In this document: piece by piece, positions 14,476 through 22,557 of the stretch
Layout: each line of letters starts with the position of its first letter
Numbering within the stretch: position 1 is the first letter of the stretch
Origin: Streptomycetaceae bacterium MP113-05
GTDB lineage: Bacteria > Actinomycetota > Actinomycetes > Streptomycetales > Streptomycetaceae
NCBI GenBank assembly: GCA_000497405.1
Contig: KI547039.1
Location: forward strand, 282,067-314,684
Direction: 5' to 3'
Length of the DNA stretch: 32,618 bases
Program-made: the position numbers and the translations under genes
Notes under the pieces: model-generated
What the model saw: only the letters and a program-made list of their open reading frames with translations
What the model was told of the DNA's origin: nothing
Databases searched by the model: none

Positions 14476-16464
14476 CTACTGACGCGAAGTCACCGACGCC
14501 ACGCCCACTTGCCGGAGCAAACGCCCAGTCGCGGCAAGGCTCACCGTCACACCAACGAGAAGGAGGGCCGCTGCCAGCGTTCCCAGTAGCCCCCACGGCA
14601 CACTCAGCGGCGTCTCACCGCCGAACACTGTCAGCGCCCGCCGGTAGGCCACTGCACCCAGGGCGACCACCACAGCCGCGACCATCACCCCTAGCAGGGT
14701 CGTGGAGAGCGTCTCCCACAACGCCATCCGGCGCACCTGTCCTCCACTCACACCGAGCATGCGCATCCCCGTGATCTCCTTACCACGCCGGCTGTACGAC
14801 ATGACCAATGTGCTCGCCACGGCGATCAGCGCATACAGGGATGCGGGTCCGGTCAACACAAGGAGCACGAGCCGATTGAGCCGGTCCTGGTCGGTGGCCG
14901 CATGAGCGAACCAGCGCGCGGTCGGTGTGACCTGCACCCGATCCGCACCCAGCCGCTCGTTCAGCTCCGCGGCCACCGCTTCGGCGGAACCCGCCGAGGC
15001 CCTGTCCAGGAGAATGCTCGCGCGTTCCGGGGCCGCGGCCGCCCCCGCGACACCAGCGGGTAGCAGCAAGTGCGGGACGGCGGACCCTCCATCCAGCACG
15101 GCGGCCACTCGGGCCTTGATCGGCTCGCCGCCGAAGACTCCGAATGTGATCTCGCTGTCCGCGTGGTACCCGTACCAGTCGGCGAACTCTTTGGAGATCG
15201 CGATCGTCCCCGGTTCGAGCGGCCCGAGTGACCCTTCAGCCACACTCATGCGATGGGTACGTGCGAGCGCGACCGGGTCAGCCAGCGCCGCTTGCTCCTT
15301 CCACACCGAATGGGGTCCGGCAACCGCGACTTCCAGAGGCGCATGCGCCGAGACCGCCGCCACCCGCGCGTCGGCGCGCAGTGTCGCCAGTTCGCTTCGG
15401 GTCAACCCGCCGTCCGCAACGGGCTCGACGACGAGCTGCGCGACCGTACGCGCCCGATCATCCGCCTTGGTAGCCGCACCCGTGGTGGAGAGCACCGTGG
15501 TGAACACACCGACGATTGCGAGGATGGCCAGGACAGGCCCCACCAGCGAGGCCGTCCGGCGCCGTGAGGTGCCGACGGCCTTCGCCGCGAGGCGCCCCGC
15601 AACTGGGTCGATCCAACGCAGCGGCAGCGACAACAGCCGTAGCAACGGCGGGAGATACAGCGGTCCCAGAAGGCTGGCCGCAACGGCCAGCGCCATCGTG
15701 CCGAAGAGTGCCAACGGAGTGGCCGCCTCCGCCCCGGCACCGGGAGCCAGCGCCACCATCACCGCGCCCGCGATCAGCGTCAACGCGCCCATCACGGAGC
15801 GTCCGACTGTCATGGTCCGGGAATCCAGGTCCGCCTCGCGCAGTGCCTCGGTGGGCCGCGCCCTGGCCGCTCGCTTCGATGCGGCCAGCATCCCGAGCAG
15901 AGATAGGGTCAAGCCGCTGACCGACGCGAACACGAGCGGCCAGAACAGTGGTCCCGGTCGCAAATCAACCGGCGACAGGCCGGTCCCGTTGAGAGCCTCC
16001 ACCGCGAAAGGCGCGGCCAAGGCCGCGACGACACAGCCGAATCCCGCGGCGGGCACGGCCACCACGAGGGACTCACACAGAACCATCCGGCGCACCTGCG
16101 GGCCACCCGCGCCGACGAGGCGCAACAGCCCCATGTCGCGACGGCGCAGCGCGACACCAAAGGCGAAAGTCCCCGCGATGACGAAGACCGTGACGAACGC
16201 CGAGACCACTCCAGCCATCGCAAGCACGCTCTGCACCCCACCCATGTCCAGGTCACCGCTGGAAAGGGTGCGGGCCGTGCCTGTGCCGTCTGTGAGCGTC
16301 ACTGAGGCGTTGCCGGAGGCCGTACGCTCGGACACCGTCCAGGTAGCGGCCATCGCCGAAGCCGAGACGCCGATGAGCGCCACACCCAAGGCGAGCGCCA
16401 CAAAGGTACCGACGAACAGTGCCCAGTAGTACCGCACAGACTGCACCGAGATCCGCCACATCAT
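14476..16464 (-). CDS. FtsX/MacB-type ABC transporter permease
   Basis: This integral membrane protein of about 662 residues has two FtsX-like permease cores, one in the N-terminal half (about 90-210) and one at the C-terminus (about 550-650), each with the cytoplasmic RRxDxGLLRLVGA- or RRGKEITGMRMLGVSGGQVRR-type coupling segment. A hydrophobic N-terminal anchor and a large extracytoplasmic domain (about 350-540) complete the layout. It forms an exporter with the ATPase encoded just upstream. An ATG at 16464 overlaps the ATPase stop as ATGA, the usual sign of translational coupling. A GTG at 16473 and a second ATG at 16461 are alternatives. Neighbouring NRPS genes and flanking two-component systems suggest export of the peptide, self-protection or envelope-stress relief, as seen for similar modules. 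Its substrate is not determinable here. Confidence 0.93.
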   Translation of the reverse strand: MMWRISVQSVRYYWALFVGTFVALALGVALIGVSASAMAATWTVSERTASGNASVTLTDGTGTARTLSSGDLDMGGVQSVLAMAGVVSAFVTVFVIAGTFAFGVALRRRDMGLLRLVGAGGPQVRRMVLCESLVVAVPAAGFGCVVAALAAPFAVEALNGTGLSPVDLRPGPLFWPLVFASVSGLTLSLLGMLAASKRAARARPTEALREADLDSRTMTVGRSVMGALTLIAGAVMVALAPGAGAEAATPLALFGTMALAVAASLLGPLYLPPLLRLLSLPLRWIDPVAGRLAAKAVGTSRRRTASLVGPVLAILAIVGVFTTVLSTTGAATKADDRARTVAQLVVEPVADGGLTRSELATLRADARVAAVSAHAPLEVAVAGPHSVWKEQAALADPVALARTHRMSVAEGSLGPLEPGTIAISKEFADWYGYHADSEITFGVFGGEPIKARVAAVLDGGSAVPHLLLPAGVAGAAAAPERASILLDRASAGSAEAVAAELNERLGADRVQVTPTARWFAHAATDQDRLNRLVLLVLTGPASLYALIAVASTLVMSYSRRGKEITGMRMLGVSGGQVRRMALWETLSTTLLGVMVAAVVVALGAVAYRRALTVFGGETPLSVPWGLLGTLAAALLLVGVTVSLAATGRLLRQVGVASVTSRQ

Positions 16465-17207
16465 CGCTCCCACAGGCTCAGCTGGTGGGCGACCGCGTCG
16501 GTCGTGGGGTGGTCGAGCTTTCCTTGGACCTTGCCGTCGGACAGGAAGATCACGCGGTCCGCGCAGGCAGCGGCCGCCGGATCGTGCGTAACCATCGCGA
16601 CCGTACGGCCAGCCCGGTCCACGGTGTCCCGCAGCAGCTCCAGGATCTGCCTGCCGGTCCGGCGGTCCAGAGAGCCGGTCGGCTCGTCAGCGAAAACCAT
16701 CTCCGGCTCGGCCACCAGAGTCCGCGCGATCGCGACCCGCTGCTGCTGGCCGCCGGAAAGTTGCGCCGACCGTCGGTCTGCCTTGCCTTCCAGACCCACC
16801 TGACGCAGAGCCTCCATGACCCGCGCCCGCTTGACCCGGCCGCCCTGCAGGCGCAGAGGCAAGGCCACGTTCTCGTACGCGGTAAGCATCGGCAGCAGGT
16901 TGAACTGCTGAAAGACAAAACCGATCCGGTTGCGTCGCACCTTGGTCAGCTGCCGTTCGTCGCAGGCCGCGAGGTCGGTGTCGCCGAGAAGAACCTTGCC
17001 GCTGTCGGGCTTGTCCAGACCCGCGGCACAGTTCAGCAGGGTTGTCTTGCCGGAACCGGAAGGACCCATCACCGCCGTCAGGGCCCGCGCGGGGAAGCCC
17101 ACGCTGACATCGCGGAGCACGGGGACGGGGCCCGCGGCACTCGAGTAGCTCTTGGACACGGAAGCCAGGTTGACGGCTGGCAGGTGAACATCGGTGAGCA
17201 GTGACAT
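16461..17207 (-). CDS. ABC transporter ATP-binding protein (MacB/LolD type)
   Basis: This 248-residue ATPase has Walker A GPSGSGKT (48-55), a Q-loop with the FVFQQFNLLPMLTAYENVALPL segment, the signature LSGGQQQR (150-157), Walker B MVFADEPT (170-177) and a switch His in THDP. The spacing and the LLPMLTAYENV block are typical of the MacB/LolD subfamily that partners FtsX-type permeases. Its stop overlaps the permease start, so the two are co-expressed. It starts with ATG, with a GGGG run just upstream. The gene is divergent from the second kinase gene across a 144-bp region with a perfect dyad, which suggests control by that two-component system. Confidence 0.96.
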   Translation of the reverse strand: MSLLTDVHLPAVNLASVSKSYSSAAGPVPVLRDVSVGFPARALTAVMGPSGSGKTTLLNCAAGLDKPDSGKVLLGDTDLAACDERQLTKVRRNRIGFVFQQFNLLPMLTAYENVALPLRLQGGRVKRARVMEALRQVGLEGKADRRSAQLSGGQQQRVAIARTLVAEPEMVFADEPTGSLDRRTGRQILELLRDTVDRAGRTVAMVTHDPAAAACADRVIFLSDGKVQGKLDHPTTDAVAHQLSLWER

Positions 17208-17230
17208 ATCCCCAGTTCAGCAGAGGCGAC

Positions 17231-17247
17231 CCCACTGACGCAGTGGG
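17231..17247. promoter_or_regulatory. Perfect dyad in the divergent promoter region
   Basis: CCCACTG (17231-17237) and CAGTGGG (17241-17247) form a perfect seven-base inverted repeat around ACG. It lies in the 144 bp between the divergently read exporter ATPase (start 17207) and the second kinase (start 17352), where both promoters must sit. A NarL-family response regulator commonly binds such short dyads, so it is a candidate operator for the regulator at 18617-19285. No confident -10/-35 pair was identified nearby. Confidence 0.4.
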
Positions 17248-17351
17248 TTTGTGAGGAGCTGTGCAAGGGGGGTTTTCCCTACCATCAGCTGCGCACCGGG
17301 CAGATAGAGTCGGTGCCCTCATGCAGCTACGGCCACGGGGAGGGCACGACC

Positions 17352-18629
17352 ATGACCGCCGCAGTCTGGGAGGCCCTTCGGCAGCGCCCTCTCAGCTTCG
17401 CCTTCTCAGTCTGGCCGCTACGCTCCTGGGCGTTCCTGCTCAGTGGCACCGTCATGGGCTTTTTGGTGCTGGTGGTCTACGCCGTCCTGCTCTTCGTTGG
17501 TGTCGCGCTGTCCGTCGTCGGCGTCGGCCTGGTGATTCTCCTCGCGGTGGCGGTTTCCGGGATTCCCTTAGCCACCCTGGAGCGGCAGCGCCTGCGCATC
17601 ATCGAACCGGAGCCCCTGCTCGATCCACACGGCTCACTGCCCGGTACGAGCACCCTGCCCTGGCTGCGCACCCGGCTGCGGGAGCGCGCCACGTGGCGTG
17701 AACTCGCGTACGCGCTGATCCACGGAGTCGTCTTCACCGCCACGGGGATCGGTTTCACCGCGCTGCTCGGGCTCTCGGTGATCCTGGTGGCCACACCCGT
17801 CATCGTCTGGGCCATCTCCCCGGACACGGTGATGCTGATTCCCGGTCAGGCGATCTCCGACCCCCTCGCCGCACTACCCGGCAGTGCCGTTGGACTGCTG
17901 GGGCTGCTGGTCTCCGCGTACGCGGGTGGCCTGCTGGCCGGCGCGCAGGTCGGGGTAGCGTACTTCCTGCTCTCGGCGCGGGATGAGGACCTCAGCAGCC
18001 GGGTCATCGAGCTCACCCGCTCCCGGGCTCGACTGATCGACGCATTCGAGGCCGAGCGTCGCCGCATCGAACACGATCTGCACGACGGTGCACAGCAACA
18101 ACTCGTCGCCCTCAGCATGACCCTGGGGCTGGCCGAGCTGGAGCTGCGCGGCCAGGACTCGCCCGCCTACCCTCTCGTCAGCCGGGCCCGGGGCGAAGCC
18201 CATCAAGCCCTGGACCAGCTTCGGGCTCTCGTGCGCGGCATTCATCCCCAGGTACTCACCGACCACGGACTGCCTGCGGCAGTCGCCGAACTCGCCCTGC
18301 GAAACCCTATTCCGGTCACCGTCACCATGGACCTGCCGCATCGGCTCCCCAGGCCCGTCGAGACCACGGCGTACTTCACCATCACCGAAGCTCTGGCCAA
18401 CGCATCCAAGCACAGCGGCGCCGACGAGGTCGGCGTCGTCGGCCGTCTCAAGGATGACAAGCTCGTCCTGCTCATCACCGACAACGGGCACGGCGGAGCC
18501 GACCCCGACAGCGGAGCCGGTCTGCAAGGATTGGCGGACCGCGTCGCCATTCTGAAAGGCAGGCTCATCGTGACCAGCCCCGCCGGCGGGCCCACCCAGC
18601 TGCGCATGGAGGTTCCGTGCTCCGCGTAG
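17352..18629 (+). CDS. Sensor histidine kinase with sensor domain, NarL/DesK type
   Basis: This 425-residue membrane kinase begins with a Streptomyces-type sensor region: hydrophobic segments at about 28-70 and again at about 122-155 and 175-208. A HisKA_3 domain follows with phospho-acceptor His244 in IEHDLHDGAQQQL, and then an HATPase domain with EALANASKHSGA, DNGHGGAD and GLQGLADR. The ATG at 17352 is preferred because GGGGAGGG lies about 8 nt upstream; an in-frame GTG at 17313 has no such site. It overlaps the response-regulator gene by 13 nt. Codon 73 is TTA, so expression may be tied to bldA and late growth. It is divergent from the ABC exporter and probably regulates it. The signal is unknown. 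Confidence 0.95.
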   Translation: MTAAVWEALRQRPLSFAFSVWPLRSWAFLLSGTVMGFLVLVVYAVLLFVGVALSVVGVGLVILLAVAVSGIPLATLERQRLRIIEPEPLLDPHGSLPGTSTLPWLRTRLRERATWRELAYALIHGVVFTATGIGFTALLGLSVILVATPVIVWAISPDTVMLIPGQAISDPLAALPGSAVGLLGLLVSAYAGGLLAGAQVGVAYFLLSARDEDLSSRVIELTRSRARLIDAFEAERRRIEHDLHDGAQQQLVALSMTLGLAELELRGQDSPAYPLVSRARGEAHQALDQLRALVRGIHPQVLTDHGLPAAVAELALRNPIPVTVTMDLPHRLPRPVETTAYFTITEALANASKHSGADEVGVVGRLKDDKLVLLITDNGHGGADPDSGAGLQGLADRVAILKGRLIVTSPAGGPTQLRMEVPCSA

Positions 18630-19285
18630 TGCTTGCCGAAGACGCCGTGCTGCTACGCGCCGGCCTGGTGGAGTTGCTCTCCCGGGTCGGACACAAGGTG
18701 ATCGCCGCTGTCGGCGACGCCGAGGAACTCGCCCGCGCCGTGGACACCGACCGCCCTGACGTGGTCATCACCGATGTGCGGATGCCACCGGGCTTCAGCG
18801 ACGAGGGTTTGAAGGCCGCCCTCGACCTGCGGGCACGCCACGAAAGCCTGCCCGTGCTGGTGCTGTCCCAGTACGTCGCCACCGCCTACGCCACCCGGCT
18901 GTTGAGCGGCTGCTCTTCGGCCGAAGGAGGTCTTGGCTACCTACTGAAGGACCGGGTCGGAGAGGTCTCGGATTTTCTCGACGCTCTGGACCGGGTCGCC
19001 GGCGGTCAGACCGTCATCGACCCGGAGGTCGTCCGTGTCCTGCTGACGCAACAGACCGCGGACAAGCCGCTTCAGCGGCTCACTCCTCGTGAGCGGGAGG
19101 TGCTCGCCCTGATGGCGGAAGGTCTCAACAACCAGGCCCTCGCCCAGCGGCTCACCATCACCGAGGCATCGGTGGTCAAACACTCCAGCAACATCTTCAT
19201 GAAGCTGGACATCGATCCGGCAGAGGGCAACCGCCGAGTTCTGGCTGTGCTCGCCCACCTGCGCCGCGAGAACTCGGCTGACTGA
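18617..19285 (+). CDS. NarL/LuxR-family response regulator
   Basis: This 222-residue regulator has receiver acidic residues Glu8-Asp9, phospho-acceptor Asp53 in VVITDVRMPP, a conserved Lys in YLLKDRVG and a C-terminal LuxR helix-turn-helix starting at LTPREREVLALMAEGLNN. The GTG start lies inside the kinase gene, with GGAGG four bases upstream, which indicates translational coupling to the kinase. It ends 24 bp before the convergent glycosyltransferase gene, and no terminator hairpin is evident in that gap. The divergent exporter operon is its most likely target. Confidence 0.96.
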   Translation: MLRVVLAEDAVLLRAGLVELLSRVGHKVIAAVGDAEELARAVDTDRPDVVITDVRMPPGFSDEGLKAALDLRARHESLPVLVLSQYVATAYATRLLSGCSSAEGGLGYLLKDRVGEVSDFLDALDRVAGGQTVIDPEVVRVLLTQQTADKPLQRLTPREREVLALMAEGLNNQALAQRLTITEASVVKHSSNIFMKLDIDPAEGNRRVLAVLAHLRRENSAD

Positions 19286-19309
19286 CGGACTTGAAGAAGG
19301 TCAGGGGCA

Positions 19310-20443
19310 TCATCCAGTCGACGCGGGGGTGAGCAACTGTGTGAGCCGGCCCGCCGACGCGTCCCACGACCACTGCTTCTCCACCCATTCCCGGCCGGCC
19401 TTGCCCATCTCCGCCGCCCGCTCGGGGTGGAGCAGGCTCTCGGAGACCGCATCGGCGACTGCCTTTACGTCGCCGCCGTCGACCACCGTGCCCGTCTCCC
19501 CGTCGAGTACCGTGTCCGGAGCTCCGCCGGAGTCGCCCACGACGACGGGCAGGCCGCTGGCCGCCGCCTCCAGGAACACGATGCCCAAGCCCTCCGCCTC
19601 CAGTCCCGCCTTCCGGGTACGGCACGGCATCGCGAACATATCGGCTGCCGCATAGTACTCGGCGGTCGACGCGTGGTCCTGGCCGCCCGCGAACAACACA
19701 TGTCCGTCGGCGTGTTTACGTGCGAGCTTGCGCAGCCGCGTCTCGTCCGGGCCCTGTCCCACGATCACCAGTACGGCGTCGGGGACTGTCCGCCGGACCA
19801 GCGGCAGCGCCCGGATAAGCGTGTCCTGACCCTTCCGGGCGACCAACCGCGAGACACACAGGATGACTCGATTGCGCGCGATGCCGTGCTGGTCGCGGAC
19901 TTTGTTCGGGTTCGACGACGCGGGCTGAAAAGCGGCAGCGTCCACGCCCGGCACCAGTCGTAACATCCGTGCCCGAGGCCCCAGCGCGGGAGCGATGCGG
20001 CGCCGCGTGTACTCGCCCAGGTATGTGACCACGTCGACGTGGTCACCGATCCGGCGTAGCAACCGCCGCGCCCCCGGCGTGCGTGCCCACCAGATCTCGT
20101 GGCCGTGCGTGGTGGCGACCATCCGCCTGATGCCACCTCGCCGCAACGCGGGTGCCATGGCGGCCAGCGGCGCGGCTGCCCCGAACCAGACCCGGTCGCA
20201 TCCATGCGCGTGGGCTATCTCGAGTGTTCGTCGTGTGACGCGAGGAGTGGGCAGCAGCATGCGGCTGGGGTCTCTGATCACCGGGAAGGGCAAGGTGGCG
20301 TCGTACTCGGCCGCGCCCGGTTCACTCGAGGTGTAGACGACGACATCGTCACCCGGAAGGCGGGTCGCCATGGCGTGGACGAAGGTCTCGATGCCGCCCT
20401 GCCGGGGAGGGAAGTCATTGGTCACGATCAGCGTGGTGCCCAT
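19310..20443 (-). CDS. GT4 glycosyltransferase, PimB'-like mannosyltransferase
   Basis: This 377-residue GT-B fold enzyme has the N-terminal loop VTNDFPPRQGGIETF (7-21), THGHE (112-116), the nucleotide-sugar site SRLVARKGQDTLI (Arg199, Lys204), MPCRTR, and the EX7E motif in EAEGLGIVFLE (Glu284, Glu292). By recall it matches mycobacterial PimB' (Rv2188c) along its whole length, including WFGAAAPLA and GREWV. PimB' transfers mannose from GDP-mannose to phosphatidylinositol mannoside at the inner membrane face. Whether this copy does that, or mannosylates another acceptor, is not clear, because it sits in an accessory operon behind an FkbM methyltransferase and a GT87-like gene. It follows the methyltransferase by 37 bp and has GAGGAAAG upstream of its ATG. 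Confidence 0.9.
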   Translation of the reverse strand: MGTTLIVTNDFPPRQGGIETFVHAMATRLPGDDVVVYTSSEPGAAEYDATLPFPVIRDPSRMLLPTPRVTRRTLEIAHAHGCDRVWFGAAAPLAAMAPALRRGGIRRMVATTHGHEIWWARTPGARRLLRRIGDHVDVVTYLGEYTRRRIAPALGPRARMLRLVPGVDAAAFQPASSNPNKVRDQHGIARNRVILCVSRLVARKGQDTLIRALPLVRRTVPDAVLVIVGQGPDETRLRKLARKHADGHVLFAGGQDHASTAEYYAAADMFAMPCRTRKAGLEAEGLGIVFLEAAASGLPVVVGDSGGAPDTVLDGETGTVVDGGDVKAVADAVSESLLHPERAAEMGKAGREWVEKQWSWDASAGRLTQLLTPASTG

Positions 20444-20480
20444 GGGTAGTCGCTTTCCTCACGTCATGAAGGGAATCTGG

Positions 20481-21287
20481 TCAGGCGGTGAAGAGGTAGT
20501 TGCGGCAGTCCTCACTGATCTGTGAGACACCTGTCCAGCGGCCGCGCTGTCGCCGATGTGCGGTGTAGCCGTAGTCCCGCAGGTGGCCCAGAACCTCCTC
20601 AGGTTTGGTGCCGTACTTCTCCAGATGCCTGCTTTCGATCTCCAGCAGGAGCGCGGGGCGGTGGTGCCGCAGCGTCACGGATCCGCCTTGCAGTACTGCG
20701 AATTCGCAGCCCTCCACGTCGGCCTTGACCAAGGCGATCCGGTCCAGCCCTTCCTCGCACACCAGTTGGTCGAGGGTTCGGATCGGGGTTGCCACGAGCC
20801 GAGCCGTAGGGAACTCTTCGTTCGGACCCGGTCCGTCAGCGCCCTCGGTGAGATAGGCACGCCCGTGTACCGGCATTCCGCGCCGCCACGGCAGGCTGAG
20901 CGTCCCGTGCCCGGCCCATGCACCGAGGGCGGTGCGGTGCACGGTCACGTTGCGGGCCCCGAGCAGCCTCGAGACCCCATGCAGCCAGCGCGCGGGGCCG
21001 GGAAGCGGCTCCACGCTGTGCACCTGACCGGACGGAGTTGTGAGCGCGGAGAGCACCCAGGTGTAGAGCCCGTACTCGGCTCCGATGTCCACGCAGGTAG
21101 CTCCCGGCCGCACAAGTTCGCCGAGGCCCGCTATCTCGTCCTCGATGAACGGCAGCCTGGACGCTCCCGCGCGCAGAACTGCGGCGACCGTGGCTGTGCG
21201 CCTGGTGAGTTTGATGGTGGGTACATCGACTGCTTCGGGCCGCACGGCCCGGTGGACCTCCGCGGCGCAGGAGGGCAGGGAGTTCAT
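20481..21287 (-). CDS. FkbM-family SAM-dependent methyltransferase
   Basis: This 268-residue class I methyltransferase has SAM motif I CVDIGAEYGLYTWVLS (65-80) and the FkbM hallmark VKADVEGCEFAVLQGG (187-202, with Asp190, Glu192 and Gly193). FkbM-type enzymes O-methylate sugars or polyketide hydroxyls. The ATG at 21287 overlaps the stop of the preceding membrane glycosyltransferase as ATGA, and GGGAG lies 7 nt upstream. Longer readings upstream only run in a shadow frame of that gene. In this operon an O-methylation of a sugar added by one of the two neighbouring glycosyltransferases is the simplest idea, but the substrate could also be a hydroxylated peptide. The start residue and family are well supported; the target is not known. 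Confidence 0.9.
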   Translation of the reverse strand: MNSLPSCAAEVHRAVRPEAVDVPTIKLTRRTATVAAVLRAGASRLPFIEDEIAGLGELVRPGATCVDIGAEYGLYTWVLSALTTPSGQVHSVEPLPGPARWLHGVSRLLGARNVTVHRTALGAWAGHGTLSLPWRRGMPVHGRAYLTEGADGPGPNEEFPTARLVATPIRTLDQLVCEEGLDRIALVKADVEGCEFAVLQGGSVTLRHHRPALLLEIESRHLEKYGTKPEEVLGHLRDYGYTAHRRQRGRWTGVSQISEDCRNYLFTA

Positions 21288-22552
21288 CGGGCTGCTCCCG
21301 CCGGAATCGGCTTGGCCGGTACGGAACTTCGTACGAGGCGACTGCCACCCAGGGCCGACCGGCGGGAACCGCTGGCCAGTCGGGCCCACACCACGAGAAC
21401 GACCGGCAAAGCGAGGTACCCGAACCGCCCGGCGGGAGCCAGTAGAAACGCCAGACAGAGACCGACAGCGAGCCGGTCGGCAGCGGACACGAGATCGTAG
21501 GGCGGTCGCACGACGAGGGAGACTGCGACGGCTAACCCCCCGGCCAGCAGCAACGTGACCGCTGCGCACCACCCGACCGGCCCCAGGTCGGCCAGGAGCT
21601 TGCCCGGCAACGGGCTGCCTGCCGGGGTCTGGAACTCGCCACGTCCGGTGGGGAAGGCCAACACCTGCTGAACCATGGGCCCAGGCGACAGCAGCACACT
21701 CGGCAGAACGAGCGTGACCGCGCCGGCCAGCGTGGCGCCGGCGCAGCGCACGGCGGCCCGCCGCCCTGCGACGCAGGCGAGCAGGCAGACAGCGACCGCG
21801 ACGGCGGGCAGGGCCGTCCACTTCAGGGAGCAGGCTGCGGCAAGTGCGAGCCCCGCGGGGACGGGTAGCCCACGTGAGGCGAACGCAAGCGCAAGGCAGA
21901 ACAGGCCGACCAACGGAAGATCCACACCGCTGACACAGAGCGGCATCGCGACGACCGGCGAGGCGATCAGCACGGCGACGACCAGTCCGTAGGGGTAGTC
22001 CCGCTCGGCGCGGCCCGGCTCGCGGGCGGCAGACCGCCGCATCACCTTATGGCCGCCCCACAAGCATGCGAGGAACGCAGCCGCGCACCAGATGCGGGCA
22101 TCACCAAGCAGTCGGAGCAGCCAGACTTCCTCGCCCAACACCGCCCGAGGCAGTCCGAAGAGCGCCATTCCGGGCAGGTAGGGGGTAACCTCGCCCACCG
22201 TGCGGGGATCGGCGAGATACGGAGTGCCCTGCTGAGCCGTCAGCATCCCGGAACGCTCGATCACTCCAACCTCGCTCTGTCCGCTACCGGTCAGCACGAA
22301 GTACAGAAGAGGCAGTACGACGGCACCCGTGAGGGCGAGCGCGACGGGGAAGCTCCGGGCGCCCAGGCGTGACGGCCAGAAGGCAGCTATCGCGGCGCAC
22401 AGGTAACCGAAACCGGCACTGATACCCCAGAGACGGTGAGGCTCCGGTGTGGAGATCAGCGGGAACCCGGCCGCCCACGCGGCAGCGATGAGCCAGCCCC
22501 CGCCGTACAACAACCTGCACTTCCGCGCCTGATGAGCCTGATGAGTAAGCAC
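21284..22552 (-). CDS. Polytopic GT-C (GT87/DUF2029-like) glycosyltransferase
   Basis: This 422-residue membrane protein has about ten hydrophobic segments spread along its length. It has an extracytoplasmic loop near residues 108-130 that includes TPYLADPRTVGEVTPYLPGM, and a later SLKWTALPAV segment. This layout is typical of the DUF2029/GT87 family, whose characterised member PimE uses polyprenol-phosphate-mannose outside the membrane. The family call rests on overall pattern and is moderate. The start is a GTG at 22552 with an in-frame stop just upstream; the start codon lies within a perfect palindrome. Codon 340 is TTA. It heads an operon with the FkbM methyltransferase (ATGA overlap) and the PimB'-like gene, so the three probably build or modify one mannose-containing product. 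Confidence 0.75.
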   Translation of the reverse strand: MLTHQAHQARKCRLLYGGGWLIAAAWAAGFPLISTPEPHRLWGISAGFGYLCAAIAAFWPSRLGARSFPVALALTGAVVLPLLYFVLTGSGQSEVGVIERSGMLTAQQGTPYLADPRTVGEVTPYLPGMALFGLPRAVLGEEVWLLRLLGDARIWCAAAFLACLWGGHKVMRRSAAREPGRAERDYPYGLVVAVLIASPVVAMPLCVSGVDLPLVGLFCLALAFASRGLPVPAGLALAAACSLKWTALPAVAVAVCLLACVAGRRAAVRCAGATLAGAVTLVLPSVLLSPGPMVQQVLAFPTGRGEFQTPAGSPLPGKLLADLGPVGWCAAVTLLLAGGLAVAVSLVVRPPYDLVSAADRLAVGLCLAFLLAPAGRFGYLALPVVLVVWARLASGSRRSALGGSRLVRSSVPAKPIPAGAAR

Positions 22553-22557
22553 TCATC
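22540..22557. repeat. Palindrome covering the GT87-like start codon
   Basis: GATGAGT (22540-22546) and ACTCATC (22551-22557) form a perfect seven-base inverted repeat around AAGC. The GTG start codon of the membrane glycosyltransferase (22550-22552) lies inside it. The element could be a repressor site or an mRNA hairpin that hides the start. It may also mean that the true start lies downstream. A direct repeat of TGATGAG lies next to it. Confidence 0.4.

Noticed and set aside
14927-16429. Plus-strand open frame of 500 codons over the ABC permease
   Set aside because: It is Ser/Ala/Thr/Pro-rich with no motifs, and the minus-strand frame has two FtsX permease cores and a coupled ATPase.
21288-21821. 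N-terminal extension of the FkbM methyltransferase
   Set aside because: The extra segment is Arg-rich, runs in a shadow frame of the membrane glycosyltransferase gene and has no homology pattern; the ATGA overlap and GGGAG site at 21287 mark the real start.
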